Assembly: GCA_016841045.1 (NCBI GenBank)
Contig: JAENZX010000022.1
Location: forward strand, 1-59,525
DNA: 59,525 nucleotides
DNA from: Thermincola carboxydiphila
Lineage (GTDB): Bacteria > Bacillota > Thermincolia > Thermincolales > UBA2595
Direction: 5' to 3'
Within the stretch, counting starts at the first letter, position 1, and the number at the start of each line of letters is the position of its first letter. Below are positions 52,185 to 59,525 of this stretch, piece by piece. The translations under genes and the position numbers were made by a program. Under the pieces are notes generated by a model. The model searched no databases. It was not told the DNA's origin and worked only from the letters and a program-made list of their open reading frames with translations.

Positions 52185-52434
52185 ATGAAAGGGACAGTAA
52201 ACAAATGTGGTTTTTACAGAGAGCCGGTGGGAGGTGAAAACCGGTGAAACCTGTTGTTGATCCACCCTGGAACAGTAAGTGGTTAAAACACATTACCGGT
52301 TAATACCCGTTAACGTATTCAAAGAGGGCTGGAATATGTATTATTTCAGCCAAGCAGGGTGGTACCGCGGGGAACAAGACTCTCGTCTCTGGAAAAAATA
52401 ATTTTTCAGTTGCGGGAGTTTTTATTTTCTTTAA
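52185..52434 (+). promoter_or_regulatory. T-box riboswitch (serine candidate)
   Basis: A T-box leader. The antiterminator signature AGGGTGGTACCGCGG is at 52356-52370, and a terminator (ACTCTCG.../...CGGGAGT, then TTTTTATTTTC) ends at about 52434. Stem I features include GGGACAGTAA near 52190 and GGAACAGTAAG near 52270. A UCC at 52261-52263 could be the specifier codon for serine, in agreement with serA downstream. The specifier is inferred, not folded by computation. Confidence 0.87.
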
Positions 52435-52458
52435 AAGTTTTGAAGGAGGGGATTTTAG

Positions 52459-54045
52459 GTGAAGGTATTGGTATTGGACAATGTCTCTGAAAAAGCGGTC
52501 AGAATTCTGTCTGAAGGCGGTATTGAAGCGGTAGTAAACAATAACAAACTGACTGAAGATGAGCTGTGCAGGATTATAGGTGATTATGACGGGGTGATTG
52601 TCAGGAGTGCCACCAAAATAACGGCTCCGGTTATTGCAGCAGCCCAAAAACTTAAGATCATTGGACGTGCCGGAGTTGGTGTGGACAATATTGACATTCC
52701 TGCGGCAACCCATGCTGGTGTGATTGTTGTTAATGCCCCCGATGGCAATACCATTGCCGCCACTGAGCAGACAATGGCATTAATGCTGGGTTTGGCACGC
52801 AACCTGCCACAGGCACACAAAGATCTGAAGGAAGGTAAATGGATGCGCAAGGAATACCTTGGTGTGGAACTGAGGAACAAAGTCCTGGGTATTATTGGCC
52901 TGGGCAGAATCGGGACTGCCGTTGCCAAAAGGGCTCAGGCTTTTGAAATGAAAACCATCGGTTATGACCCCATGGTATCTCCGGAGGCAGCTGCAGCCAA
53001 TGGAATTGTACTTAAGGCTATGGAGGATGTCATCAAAGAGGCGGACTTCCTGACTCTCCATATTCCCAAGACAAAGGAATCCCTTAACATGATCAACCGG
53101 GAAACCCTGGCTATGATGAAGGACGGCGCCAGGATAATAAATGTTGCCCGCGGAGGCATTATAAATGAAGCAGACCTTTATGAAGCTTTGAAGAGTGGTA
53201 AGTTGGCCGGAGCGGCACTGGACGTATTTGCTGCCGAGCCCACCACTGAGAGTCCTCTTTTTGAATTGAACAATGTTATTGTGACTCCACACCTGGGTGC
53301 ATCTACCAGGGAGGCTCAGGTGAATGTTGCCCTTGATGTGGCCAAAGAATTTGTAAATGTGCTGGTAAAAGGTGAAATGGCTGTAAATGCTGTCAATGTG
53401 GCACCGATCAAGCCGGATCTGCTTGCTGCTGTCAGGCCCTACCTGACTCTGGCGGAAAAACTGGGTAAAATGCAGGCACAACTGGTTGAAGGAAGTATTC
53501 ATAATATCAGGATTACATATACCGGTGAACTGGCTCAAATTGATGTATCCCCATTGACAATATCATACCTTAAAGGGTTTCTTGAGTCATTGGCTGAAGA
53601 ATCAGGGGCGGTTAACTTCGTAAATGCACCTGTTATTGCCAAAGAAAGAGGAATCATGGTTGAAGAGATCAGGACAGGTGAAGCCGGTGATTATACCACA
53701 CTGATTTCTGCCAGGACCGAATCGGCAGATACCCTGGAAATTGCGGGGACCCTGTTCGGAAGGGATGACCCAAGAATCGTACTGGTCGACGGATTCAGAG
53801 TTGATGTTGTGCCCAGGGGTAATATTCTGGTAATTCCCCACCATGACCGGCCAAGAGTTGCCGGCCCTGTCGCCAGTATAGTCGGGGAACATAACCTAAA
53901 TATTGCGGGCATGCAGGTAGGCCGTAAAAGCGTGGGAGGTAAAGCCATTATTATGTTGGCCGTTGACACGGCTGCTCCTGATGAAGTGCTGGCTGAGATT
54001 AGTAAAGTGGACGGTGTGCTGGATGTAAAGATGGTTACCCTTTGA
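52459..54045 (+). CDS. serA: D-3-phosphoglycerate dehydrogenase
   Basis: A 528-residue SerA of the long type: NAD-dependent dehydrogenase (about 1-310), intervening ASB domain (about 320-450) and C-terminal ACT domain (about 455-528). The NAD motif GIIGLGRIGTAVAKRA and the catalytic Arg (NVARGGIINE), Glu and His (VTPHLGAST) are seen. It starts serine synthesis from 3-phosphoglycerate; serine is convertible to glycine. GTG 52459 follows GAAGGAGGGG. T-box control links it to charged tRNA, probably tRNA-Ser. Confidence 0.95.
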   Translation: MKVLVLDNVSEKAVRILSEGGIEAVVNNNKLTEDELCRIIGDYDGVIVRSATKITAPVIAAAQKLKIIGRAGVGVDNIDIPAATHAGVIVVNAPDGNTIAATEQTMALMLGLARNLPQAHKDLKEGKWMRKEYLGVELRNKVLGIIGLGRIGTAVAKRAQAFEMKTIGYDPMVSPEAAAANGIVLKAMEDVIKEADFLTLHIPKTKESLNMINRETLAMMKDGARIINVARGGIINEADLYEALKSGKLAGAALDVFAAEPTTESPLFELNNVIVTPHLGASTREAQVNVALDVAKEFVNVLVKGEMAVNAVNVAPIKPDLLAAVRPYLTLAEKLGKMQAQLVEGSIHNIRITYTGELAQIDVSPLTISYLKGFLESLAEESGAVNFVNAPVIAKERGIMVEEIRTGEAGDYTTLISARTESADTLEIAGTLFGRDDPRIVLVDGFRVDVVPRGNILVIPHHDRPRVAGPVASIVGEHNLNIAGMQVGRKSVGGKAIIMLAVDTAAPDEVLAEISKVDGVLDVKMVTL

Positions 54046-54059
54046 GAACGGCTATTAGG

Positions 54060-54098
54060 GGCAGTGGATATCAATTGATATTCACTGCCTTTTTATTT
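54060..54098 (+). terminator. Terminator of serA
   Basis: GGCAGTGGATATCAA pairs with TTGATATTCACTGCC, almost perfectly, and runs into TTTTTATTTG. Confidence 0.9.
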
Positions 54099-54133
54099 GA
54101 TGGTAACTTCTGAGGGAAGTAACTAAAAAAACA

Positions 54134-54163
54134 TTGACAATAAGAAATGTTATAACGTATAAT
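54134..54163 (+). promoter_or_regulatory. Promoter of the 2TM gene
   Basis: TTGACA at 54134-54139, an 18-base spacer and TATAAT at 54158-54163. A short AATGTTATAACGT near-palindrome lies in the spacer, and AATGTTATG recurs downstream; these may be repressor half-sites. Confidence 0.65.
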
Positions 54164-54204
54164 AAAAATAAACAAATAAATGTTATGAAAACGGAGGGGT
54201 TATC

Positions 54205-54414
54205 ATGAATAACAAATTTGAAAGTCGACAAATGAGAGCGGCAGATGAGAAGTTGGGGTTTAGAATCCACAGGACGGTTTATCTGTGTGTAATCAGCCTG
54301 CTGGTGTTTATTAACCTAAATTTTGTTCCCGGGTTTATTTGGTTTATCTTTCCCATGATCGGATGGGGGATCGGATTGACGGTACACTATATGAATATCA
54401 AAAACCTGGCTTAA
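54205..54414 (+). CDS. 2TM domain-containing small membrane protein
   Basis: A 69-residue protein with a charged N-terminal helix (RQMRAADEKLGFRIH) and two membrane helices, matching the 2TM domain family often found alone or fused to histidine kinases. GGAGGGG precedes ATG 54205. Function is unknown. It has its own promoter. Confidence 0.75.
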   Translation: MNNKFESRQMRAADEKLGFRIHRTVYLCVISLLVFINLNFVPGFIWFIFPMIGWGIGLTVHYMNIKNLA

Positions 54415-54519
54415 GAAGCAGGTAACAGGTGACATTATAACAGGTGATATGTAACAAATGATAACAAGTGATGGCGTGACAAATGATATTATAAAAAGTG
54501 ATCTAGAGGGGGTGGCCCG

Positions 54520-55353
54520 ATGAAAATTGTTTTGCGGAAAAAAGACAGTGTAACCAGTATTGTTTTATTTCTTTTCAATATTTACGGTCAGTATACCGGG
54601 CAGTATTCGATAGGTCTGAATAAATTAATCAGGTTCATGCAGCAGTTTGAGAAGAACGAGACATCTACCCGGATGGGACTGTCCCGAATGGTAAAAGCGG
54701 GAATATTGTCTAATCAGCGGCGCGGAACTGAGGTTTATTACCACCTGACTGAATACGGCCTGGAAAACGTAAAGATATGGAATGAGGGTATCGGCAGATT
54801 CTTTGCACGTTTTAACAAAAGACATAATGCATGGGACCAAAAATGGTACCTGGCTGCTTTAATGAATTTTCATAAATCAGACAGGGAAAATCAATTAATT
54901 GTTGATGAATTGATGGAACTCGGCCTGCGTGAAATAGAGAAGAACGTTTGGCTCAGCCCATACAGGGTATCTGGAGAGATGGCTGATCTGTCAAAGGAAA
55001 ATGAATTTGAGTACATAGAATTATGGGGAGGAAATATATTTTACAATTTTACGGCAGACCAGCTGTTAAAGGACATTTTTAAAATCGGGCCGGTAAAAAA
55101 AAGCTACCTCAAACTTCTGGGTCTGATTGAAGATATCAAAAGCGAGACTGCCGGATTAAAAGGTGATGGCGGATATTGTCTCCCGTTGTTGTTTAAGCTG
55201 GGCTGGAACTTTTATGATACCGCTGTTTCTGACCCTGTTTTACCAGTGGAGTTAATCCCGGATTGGGAAGGTGACCTGGCCGCAAGGGAGTTTACTAATC
55301 TGAGAAAGCACCTGTATGACAGGGTAACTGCATATTTTGGAAAGTCCAATTAA
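54520..55353 (+). CDS. PaaX-like transcriptional regulator
   Basis: A 277-residue regulator. Residues 20-85 form a winged helix with the MGLSRMVKAGILSNQRRG recognition segment. The middle and C-terminal parts match PaaX-type proteins, including SDPVLPVELIPDWEGDLAA near residue 238. PaaX represses phenylacetate genes through phenylacetyl-CoA in enterobacteria. No phenylacetate genes are in view, so its ligand is unknown. GAGGGGGTGG precedes ATG 54520. The MBL-fold gene follows after 30 bases and may be its target. Confidence 0.72.
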   Translation: MKIVLRKKDSVTSIVLFLFNIYGQYTGQYSIGLNKLIRFMQQFEKNETSTRMGLSRMVKAGILSNQRRGTEVYYHLTEYGLENVKIWNEGIGRFFARFNKRHNAWDQKWYLAALMNFHKSDRENQLIVDELMELGLREIEKNVWLSPYRVSGEMADLSKENEFEYIELWGGNIFYNFTADQLLKDIFKIGPVKKSYLKLLGLIEDIKSETAGLKGDGGYCLPLLFKLGWNFYDTAVSDPVLPVELIPDWEGDLAAREFTNLRKHLYDRVTAYFGKSN

Positions 55354-55383
55354 AATAATTTTTGGGGGAGAGGAGTTTTAAAA

Positions 55384-56367
55384 ATGATGAAAATTATGGC
55401 TTATGTCATATTGGCTGTGGTTGTGTTGGGTTTGTTTGTATTTGCCTTTTCTGTGCGCAATTTTTTGCGGAACAACAAAATCGCTGAGGCTTCCTGGGAG
55501 GAATATAAGCCGGAAAAGTTAGAAAATCTTGGCACAGTAAAAGAACTTAAAATAATGCCTTTGGTTGATCACTATACCGTTAATGACTCCCTGGCCGGGG
55601 AACCCGGTGTCTCTTATCTGGTGAGCGCCGGCGGTAAAAAGATACTCTTTGATGTAGGATACAATCTAAATAATGAGCATCCGTCCCCCCTGTTAAGAAA
55701 TATGAAGCAGTTGGGGGTGGATATTAACGATATTGACACTATTGTAATATCTCACAATCATGTTGACCATACAGGTGGGATGAAGGCAATGAAACAACAT
55801 ACCTTTTTGCTTTCCCGGGAAGAAGTTGATCTAAGTCATGTGAAGGCTTATGTGCCTGAAAAGATGTCTCACACCACAGCAGAAGTGGAAGCAACTCCGG
55901 GGCCAAAGAAAATTGCAGAAGGTATTGCCACCATTGGGACCATTGACAGGGCAATCTGGGGAATGGGGATTACCTCAGAACAGGCGCTTGCCGTCAATGT
56001 AGAAGGTAAGGGACTGGTGTTAATTGTCGGATGTGGTCACCAAAAAGCTGTCAGGATTCTTGAAAGGGCCAGGGACCTGTTTGATGTGCCAATTTACGGA
56101 GTGATAGGAGGACTTCATTACCCTGTTGAAGAATCAAGAATGAAGTATAATCTGCAGAAAATTTTCGGGACCGGCAAATTACCCTGGCAGAAAATCGAAA
56201 AACAGGAAGTTCTGGAAGCTGTTGCTGAATTGAATAAAACCAATCTAAGAATAATAGGTATTTCGGCCCATGACAGCTGTGACTGGACACTGGATAAGTT
56301 CAGGGAAGTATTCCGGGATCGGTATGTGGATGTTATGGTTGGCAGAGAGATCAGAGTGGGCCAGTGA
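55384..56367 (+). CDS. MBL-fold metallo-hydrolase with N-terminal membrane anchor
   Basis: A 327-residue protein. Residues 3-26 form a membrane helix. The metallo-beta-lactamase signature SHNHVDHTGG (HxxxDH type, about residues 122-131), a later GCGHQKA and a C-terminal SAHDSCDW fit the subfamily that includes the MptB-like/tetrahydromethanopterin-related phosphate synthase. The exact substrate is unknown. GGGGGAGAGG precedes ATG 55384. It is transcribed behind the PaaX-like regulator. Confidence 0.82.
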   Translation: MMKIMAYVILAVVVLGLFVFAFSVRNFLRNNKIAEASWEEYKPEKLENLGTVKELKIMPLVDHYTVNDSLAGEPGVSYLVSAGGKKILFDVGYNLNNEHPSPLLRNMKQLGVDINDIDTIVISHNHVDHTGGMKAMKQHTFLLSREEVDLSHVKAYVPEKMSHTTAEVEATPGPKKIAEGIATIGTIDRAIWGMGITSEQALAVNVEGKGLVLIVGCGHQKAVRILERARDLFDVPIYGVIGGLHYPVEESRMKYNLQKIFGTGKLPWQKIEKQEVLEAVAELNKTNLRIIGISAHDSCDWTLDKFREVFRDRYVDVMVGREIRVGQ

Positions 56368-56404
56368 ATCTATGTAGTGACCGGCACCTGTGGAGGGAAA
56401 GTAT

Positions 56405-56782
56405 ATGTCCGTAAAGTTGAAATTTTTAGCCGGAATCATGATTTTTCTGGGGTTTGCTGTTATCGCGTTCTGGGTTATATTTATTCTCACAGGCAGCATG
56501 ACAAACGGTATTTATACTGTCGAAAACAACCAGTACATCATTTTTCACCAGATTGCCGAATTCGCTATGGCGGCTGCAGCGCTTGCCGGAGGGATTATGC
56601 TTTGGAAAGGTTCCGGCAAAGGAAAACATATTACCTTCCTGGCCATTGGTATGCTGCTCTATTCGTCGATTAACAGCAGTGCACATGCTGTAAAAAACGA
56701 TATCACATTAATGCCGGTATTTATATTTACGTTTATTGCATGTATAGCCGGGTTATTTATCTTATTGAAAGGTAATAAATAA
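56405..56782 (+). CDS. Four-helix membrane protein
   Basis: A 125-residue protein with four hydrophobic helices and short loops. ATG 56405 follows GGAGGG; a longer frame to 56390 lacks a site. No family is recognised. It follows the MBL gene by 37 bases and is probably the last gene of that operon. Confidence 0.65.
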   Translation: MSVKLKFLAGIMIFLGFAVIAFWVIFILTGSMTNGIYTVENNQYIIFHQIAEFAMAAAALAGGIMLWKGSGKGKHITFLAIGMLLYSSINSSAHAVKNDITLMPVFIFTFIACIAGLFILLKGNK

Positions 56783-56855
56783 TTAAATTGGATTTAAGTA
56801 GATTTACAAACTGACCTGATTGGTATTAAACTGTGAACTGTAAGGACCCGCTTTA

Positions 56856-57749
56856 TTAAAAGCGGGAACGAACAAACAGGCCAACAAAAGCTTCTTTGTA
56901 AGAGGGGAGCACAATATCCGGGCGCATTGCGATACAGATGTAGTCCGGGTCAAAATACCGGTCGAGCGGGATAACTGCCAGATTCCTATTTCGCAGCGCC
57001 GGCAGATCCCTGACAACCGTGGCAAATGTAATTCCCAGGCCCATTTCACAGTAGAGGGAACTCAGCTCCACATTGGATGATTCCATAACAACCCGGTATT
57101 CTAGGTTGTACTCTGAAAACAGCCTGTCCAGTTTTTGACGATAACTGAATTCGGCTCCCCAGGGAGGCAGTATCAGGGGATAATCGGCCAGGTGTCCGGG
57201 ATTAACCTGTTTTTCCCTGGTTAAGGGGTGGCCAGCCGGTACCAGTAAAACAACTTCAACCTTTTTCCATTTTTCACGGTGCAATTCTTTTGGTACCATT
57301 GATTCCAGAATAAATCCAAAATCAACTTCCCCCTCTTTAAGAAGCTGAATGACATTTTTCTGGGTGCGGTCCAATACGGTTAACTCCACCCAGGGCAAAT
57401 CAGTAGTGTACCTTTCCAGCGGAACAGGGAGTAAGTTATACAGGGTGGTGAACGGGGCAGCAATTTTAAGCTGTCCCTTTTTTATTCCCTTTAATTCGTT
57501 CAGGTCATCAATTAAACTGTGATGTTTTTTCATTAATTCCTCAGCAAATGAATAGAGCCTCTCGCCTGCGGTTGTGAGTCTAATCCTGCGTTTCCCGATT
57601 CTTTCAAACAACAGGCAGCCTAATTCTGATTCCAGAGATTTAACCTGGTGGGTGAGGGCTGACTGTGTTTTAAAAATGGCCTCAGCCGCCTTAGTAAAAC
57701 TGCCGTGTTTGGCCACGTGATAGAAACCTGTGATTTGATTCCAGTCCAT
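56856..57749 (-). CDS. LysR-family transcriptional regulator
   Basis: The product has 297 residues from ATG 57749, chosen for the GGGAGGTGG site; the frame extends five codons farther. The N-terminal winged helix is typical (FYHVAKHGSFTKAAEAIFKTQSALTHQVKSLESELG), and the C-terminal co-inducer domain is complete. It is divergent from an FlK-type thioesterase gene, the usual arrangement for a LysR regulator and its target. An ATTCAT...ATGAAT inverted pair lies between them. The effector is unknown. Confidence 0.9.
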   Translation of the reverse strand: MDWNQITGFYHVAKHGSFTKAAEAIFKTQSALTHQVKSLESELGCLLFERIGKRRIRLTTAGERLYSFAEELMKKHHSLIDDLNELKGIKKGQLKIAAPFTTLYNLLPVPLERYTTDLPWVELTVLDRTQKNVIQLLKEGEVDFGFILESMVPKELHREKWKKVEVVLLVPAGHPLTREKQVNPGHLADYPLILPPWGAEFSYRQKLDRLFSEYNLEYRVVMESSNVELSSLYCEMGLGITFATVVRDLPALRNRNLAVIPLDRYFDPDYICIAMRPDIVLPSYKEAFVGLFVRSRF

Positions 57750-57785
57750 CTGTCCACCTCCCAAATATAATTATATATTAAAACC

Positions 57786-57813
57786 ATTCATAAATATAAT
57801 GAAATTAATGAAT
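57786..57813. promoter_or_regulatory. Candidate LysR operator
   Basis: ATTCAT at 57786-57791 and ATGAAT at 57808-57813 form a spaced inverted repeat in the very AT-rich intergenic region. It suits a LysR dimer that regulates both divergent genes. Confidence 0.45.
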
Positions 57814-57875
57814 TTGCTTTATATATATAACCCTGATATATTTAAATTACAATATTAACAGAGGGGTGTATTAAC

Positions 57876-58298
57876 ATGAAGGAATCTTTACAGCCCGGTC
57901 TGACATTTGAATTTGAATTCACAATTACGGAAAATAAAACTGTGCCACATCTCTATCCGGAATCACCCGAATTCCAGGCAATGCCAGGAGTACTGGCGAC
58001 CGGTTACATGGTAGGTTTGTTTGAATGGGCCTGCATCAGGGCAATAAACCCGTTCTTAGACTGGCCCCGGGAGCAAACTGTCGGTACTCACGTTAACTTG
58101 AGTCACATTGCGGCTACACCGCCAGGCCTGACGGTTACCGTTAAGGGAGTGCTTGATGAGGTCAGCGGCAGAAAGCTGGTATTCTCATTAACCGGTAATG
58201 ATGGCATGGATATGATTTCCCGGGGCACTCATGAGAGGTACATAATAGATGCGGCCAGATTCAATGAACGGGTAAAGGCAAAAGCCGAAAAGGCTTAG
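57876..58298 (+). CDS. FlK-type thioesterase
   Basis: A 140-residue hot-dog protein of the fluoroacetyl-CoA thioesterase-like family. Thr42, Glu50 and His77 (in GVLATGYMVGLFEW and THVNLSHIAATPPG) align with the catalytic Thr, Glu and His of FlK. Most relatives act on other acyl-CoAs or small toxic thioesters, and a fluoroacetate role is not implied. ACAGAGGGGTG precedes ATG 57876. It is divergent from the LysR gene. Confidence 0.82.
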   Translation: MKESLQPGLTFEFEFTITENKTVPHLYPESPEFQAMPGVLATGYMVGLFEWACIRAINPFLDWPREQTVGTHVNLSHIAATPPGLTVTVKGVLDEVSGRKLVFSLTGNDGMDMISRGTHERYIIDAARFNERVKAKAEKA

Positions 58299-58341
58299 GA
58301 GTTTTTTTACGAACATGCGGAGAAACTTATTTCACTTGGTA

Positions 58342-58372
58342 GCAGCGGTCTGGGTGACCGTTGTTTTTTTTT
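58342..58372 (+). terminator. Terminator of the thioesterase gene
   Basis: GCAGCGGTC pairs with GACCGTTGT around TGGGT, followed by TTTTTTTTT. Confidence 0.8.
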
Positions 58373-58393
58373 GAACTTTAAGGTAAAAATAAA

Positions 58394-58422
58394 TTGACAA
58401 AATGTAATAAATACATTACAAT
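58394..58422 (+). promoter_or_regulatory. Promoter with overlapping palindromic operator
   Basis: TTGACA (58394-58399), a 17-base spacer and TACAAT (58417-58422). TGTAAT (58403-58408) and ATTACA (58415-58420) form an inverted repeat inside the spacer and -10, with another TACATTAC at 58433. This is a typical site for autorepression, probably by the XRE regulator two genes downstream. Confidence 0.7.
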
Positions 58423-58476
58423 AAGTCTAAAGTACATTACTATAAGTAGGGTGGAGTTAATATAGGGGGGATAGTT

Positions 58477-58881
58477 ATGGATAAAAAGAAATTCCGTTCA
58501 TACTCGGTGGTAATTTCTGCGCTGATGGGGGCCGGTGTAGGGATTTCCGTAGCTAACGGAAAACCTGGTATTGCACTGGCGGTTCTGTTGACAGGACAGT
58601 GGTCAATTTACTGGTTGAAATCGAGGGTTAAAGAGGTTATGGAAGATGAGATGATTACAATGTATGCCGGTAAGGCGGCCAAAAAAGTTTTTGAGATTTT
58701 CGGCCTGTTAATATCAGCCGGCAGCATGGTGTTTATAGCCTTGAAAAGCAGGGAACCGTATTTCGAATATGTTGGCTATACCCTGGCATTTTCGGCGGTT
58801 ACGATGGTCTTAATATATGCAATTGCTTATTATTACTACACCAGGGGATTGAGGGGACTGATGAGTGATGATAACGAATAA
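58477..58881 (+). CDS. DUF2178-like membrane protein
   Basis: A 134-residue protein with four hydrophobic helices and a short basic loop ([12 protein letters not shown]) after the second. It matches the pattern of DUF2178 proteins, which are typically encoded with a small XRE regulator. AGGGGGG precedes ATG 58477. It overlaps the next gene by 14 bases. Function is unknown. Confidence 0.75.
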   Translation: MDKKKFRSYSVVISALMGAGVGISVANGKPGIALAVLLTGQWSIYWLKSRVKEVMEDEMITMYAGKAAKKVFEIFGLLISAGSMVFIALKSREPYFEYVGYTLAFSAVTMVLIYAIAYYYYTRGLRGLMSDDNE

Positions 58882-59074
58882 AATAAAGGTCTTCAGGGCA
58901 ATAAATGATATGACCCAGGGGGAATTGGCCGAGAAGGTGGGGGTAACTCGCCAAACCATAATTGCCCTGGAGAAAGGCAAATATAACCCCTCCCTGGAAT
59001 TGGCCTTTAAAATCGCTCATGTCTTTGATGTGGGGATTGAAGAAGCATTTTCCTATCAAGGCAGCGAAAATTAA
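58868..59074 (+). CDS. Small XRE-family regulator
   Basis: A 68-residue single-domain helix-turn-helix protein ([25 protein letters not shown], about residues 14-38), like the YgzD/Xre-type repressors of membrane-stress cassettes. ATG 58868; a GTG one codon earlier is possible. It overlaps the preceding membrane gene, so the two are coupled. The likely operator is the TGTAAT/ATTACA palindrome at 58403-58420. Confidence 0.87.
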   Translation: MITNKIKVFRAINDMTQGELAEKVGVTRQTIIALEKGKYNPSLELAFKIAHVFDVGIEEAFSYQGSEN

Positions 59075-59109
59075 TTAATCAAAATAACATCTTTTTAGGA
59101 GGGATTCAG

Positions 59110-59298
59110 GTGAAACAGCAAAAGGAAAGAAAGACATCAGACTATGCAGTGGGATTAGGTATTGTTTTTGGTTCCGCAATAGGCGCAACTTTTGCGGTTT
59201 TAACCGGGGGGAACATTGCCCTCGGGGCTGGCTATGGGATAGCATTGGGTATAATTCTCGGTTCAGTTATAGTATTATTGGGGAAAAAGAAACAGTAA
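59110..59298 (+). CDS. Small glycine-rich two-helix membrane protein
   Basis: A 62-residue protein with two Gly/Ala-rich helices (FGSAIGATFAVL and ALGIILGSVIVLL). GTG 59110 follows AGGAGG. It continues the DUF2178/XRE cassette. No family name is certain. Confidence 0.65.
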   Translation: MKQQKERKTSDYAVGLGIVFGSAIGATFAVLTGGNIALGAGYGIALGIILGSVIVLLGKKKQ

Positions 59299-59335
59299 TT
59301 TATTATAAAAACTATGAGGGTCGAGGTGTAATCTG

Positions 59336-59525
59336 TTGCAGCTAAAGGTGGATGAATGGATGCAGGCGGTTCAATACCGGCATTCTACCAGAAAATTCAA
59401 TGGACAGTCTATTAATAATGACTTGGTTCAGCATTTAGATGTTTTTGTTGCAGGCCTTAACAGTGGTATGGAAGGTGCCAGGGCAGCGCTGGTTTTAGAA
59501 AATCCCGACAGGGTTTTTAAAGGTA
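59336..59525 (+). CDS. Nitroreductase-like protein, 5' part only
   Basis: TTG 59336 follows GAGGTG. The first 63 codons are visible, and the gene runs past the window end. The N-terminus has AVQYRHSTRKFNGQSI, the FMN-phosphate-binding RxSxRxF motif of nitroreductase-family proteins. The remainder would decide the subfamily. Confidence 0.7.
   Translation, partial: MQLKVDEWMQAVQYRHSTRKFNGQSINNDLVQHLDVFVAGLNSGMEGARAALVLENPDRVFKG

Noticed and set aside
52300-52713. 137-codon minus-strand frame over the T-box and serA start
   Set aside because: It is a mirror frame of a conserved regulatory RNA and of serA.

Overview
The window looks like a chromosomal segment of an anaerobic, Gram-positive Bacillota (Clostridia/Peptococcaceae type). 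The signs are TrmK/Nif3/RNase P RNA housekeeping genes, strong AGGAGG ribosome sites with GTG/TTG starts, T-box and glycine riboswitch control, LysM proteins, multiheme cytochromes in a Gram-positive setting, and a split P-protein glycine system. The genus cannot be fixed from sequence reading alone.

Layout. 1-620: a non-coding degenerate repeat field. 0.8-4.6 kb: trmK, nif3/yqfO, a C4 zinc-ribbon coiled-coil protein, an RNase H-cupin fusion that lacks two catalytic carboxylates, and rnpB. 4.66-6.53 kb: two 125-bp direct repeats (rnpB terminator plus a promoter) flanking a WYL-regulator remnant and a MNT/HEPN toxin-antitoxin pair. 7.0-17.0 kb: an AT-rich defence island with a complete type 4 BREX set (brxP, a small CxxC protein, brxC, pglZ, brxL), followed by a decayed tyrosine integrase. 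18-24 kb: a c-di-GMP-I riboswitch ahead of a small exported peptide and a transglutaminase-like exported protein, a frameshifted HD-domain remnant, a duplicated DUF1599 protein and small membrane proteins. 24.3-31.3 kb: a NarL-type two-component system next to a membrane redox complex (tetraheme cytochrome, Tat-type four-cluster ferredoxin, NrfD, two small membrane proteins) and a convergent decaheme cytochrome. A recurring GGGACA-type motif lies upstream of these units.

31.5-41.4 kb: a NifU-like scaffold, a triple-LysM protein, then a glycine-riboswitch-controlled operon that makes and lipoylates the glycine cleavage system: gcvT, gcvH, gcvPA, gcvPB, two radical-SAM proteins resembling LipS1/LipS2, a lipoate ligase-family protein and lipoamide dehydrogenase. 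41.5-54.1 kb: a second glycine-related locus led by two further tandem glycine riboswitches in series. The second of these carries a ~210-bp structured insertion in an aptamer loop. It is followed by strongly divergent gcvPA/gcvPB paralogues, an AcoX/ATP-NAD-kinase-like protein, an APC permease, an MFS transporter, a UPF0340 protein, pdxS, a second gcvH and T-box-controlled serA. There is no second gcvT. 54.1-59.5 kb: small regulators and membrane proteins, a PaaX-like regulator, an MBL-fold hydrolase, a LysR regulator divergent from an FlK-type thioesterase, a DUF2178/XRE pair, and the start of a nitroreductase-like gene cut by the window edge.

The genes form three working themes: C1/glycine/serine metabolism with dedicated cofactor supply (lipoate, PLP), anaerobic membrane electron transfer, and a laterally acquired anti-phage island beside rnpB. 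The most novel-looking parts are the second P-protein-like locus, the interrupted glycine riboswitch, and the small CxxC gene inside the BREX operon.
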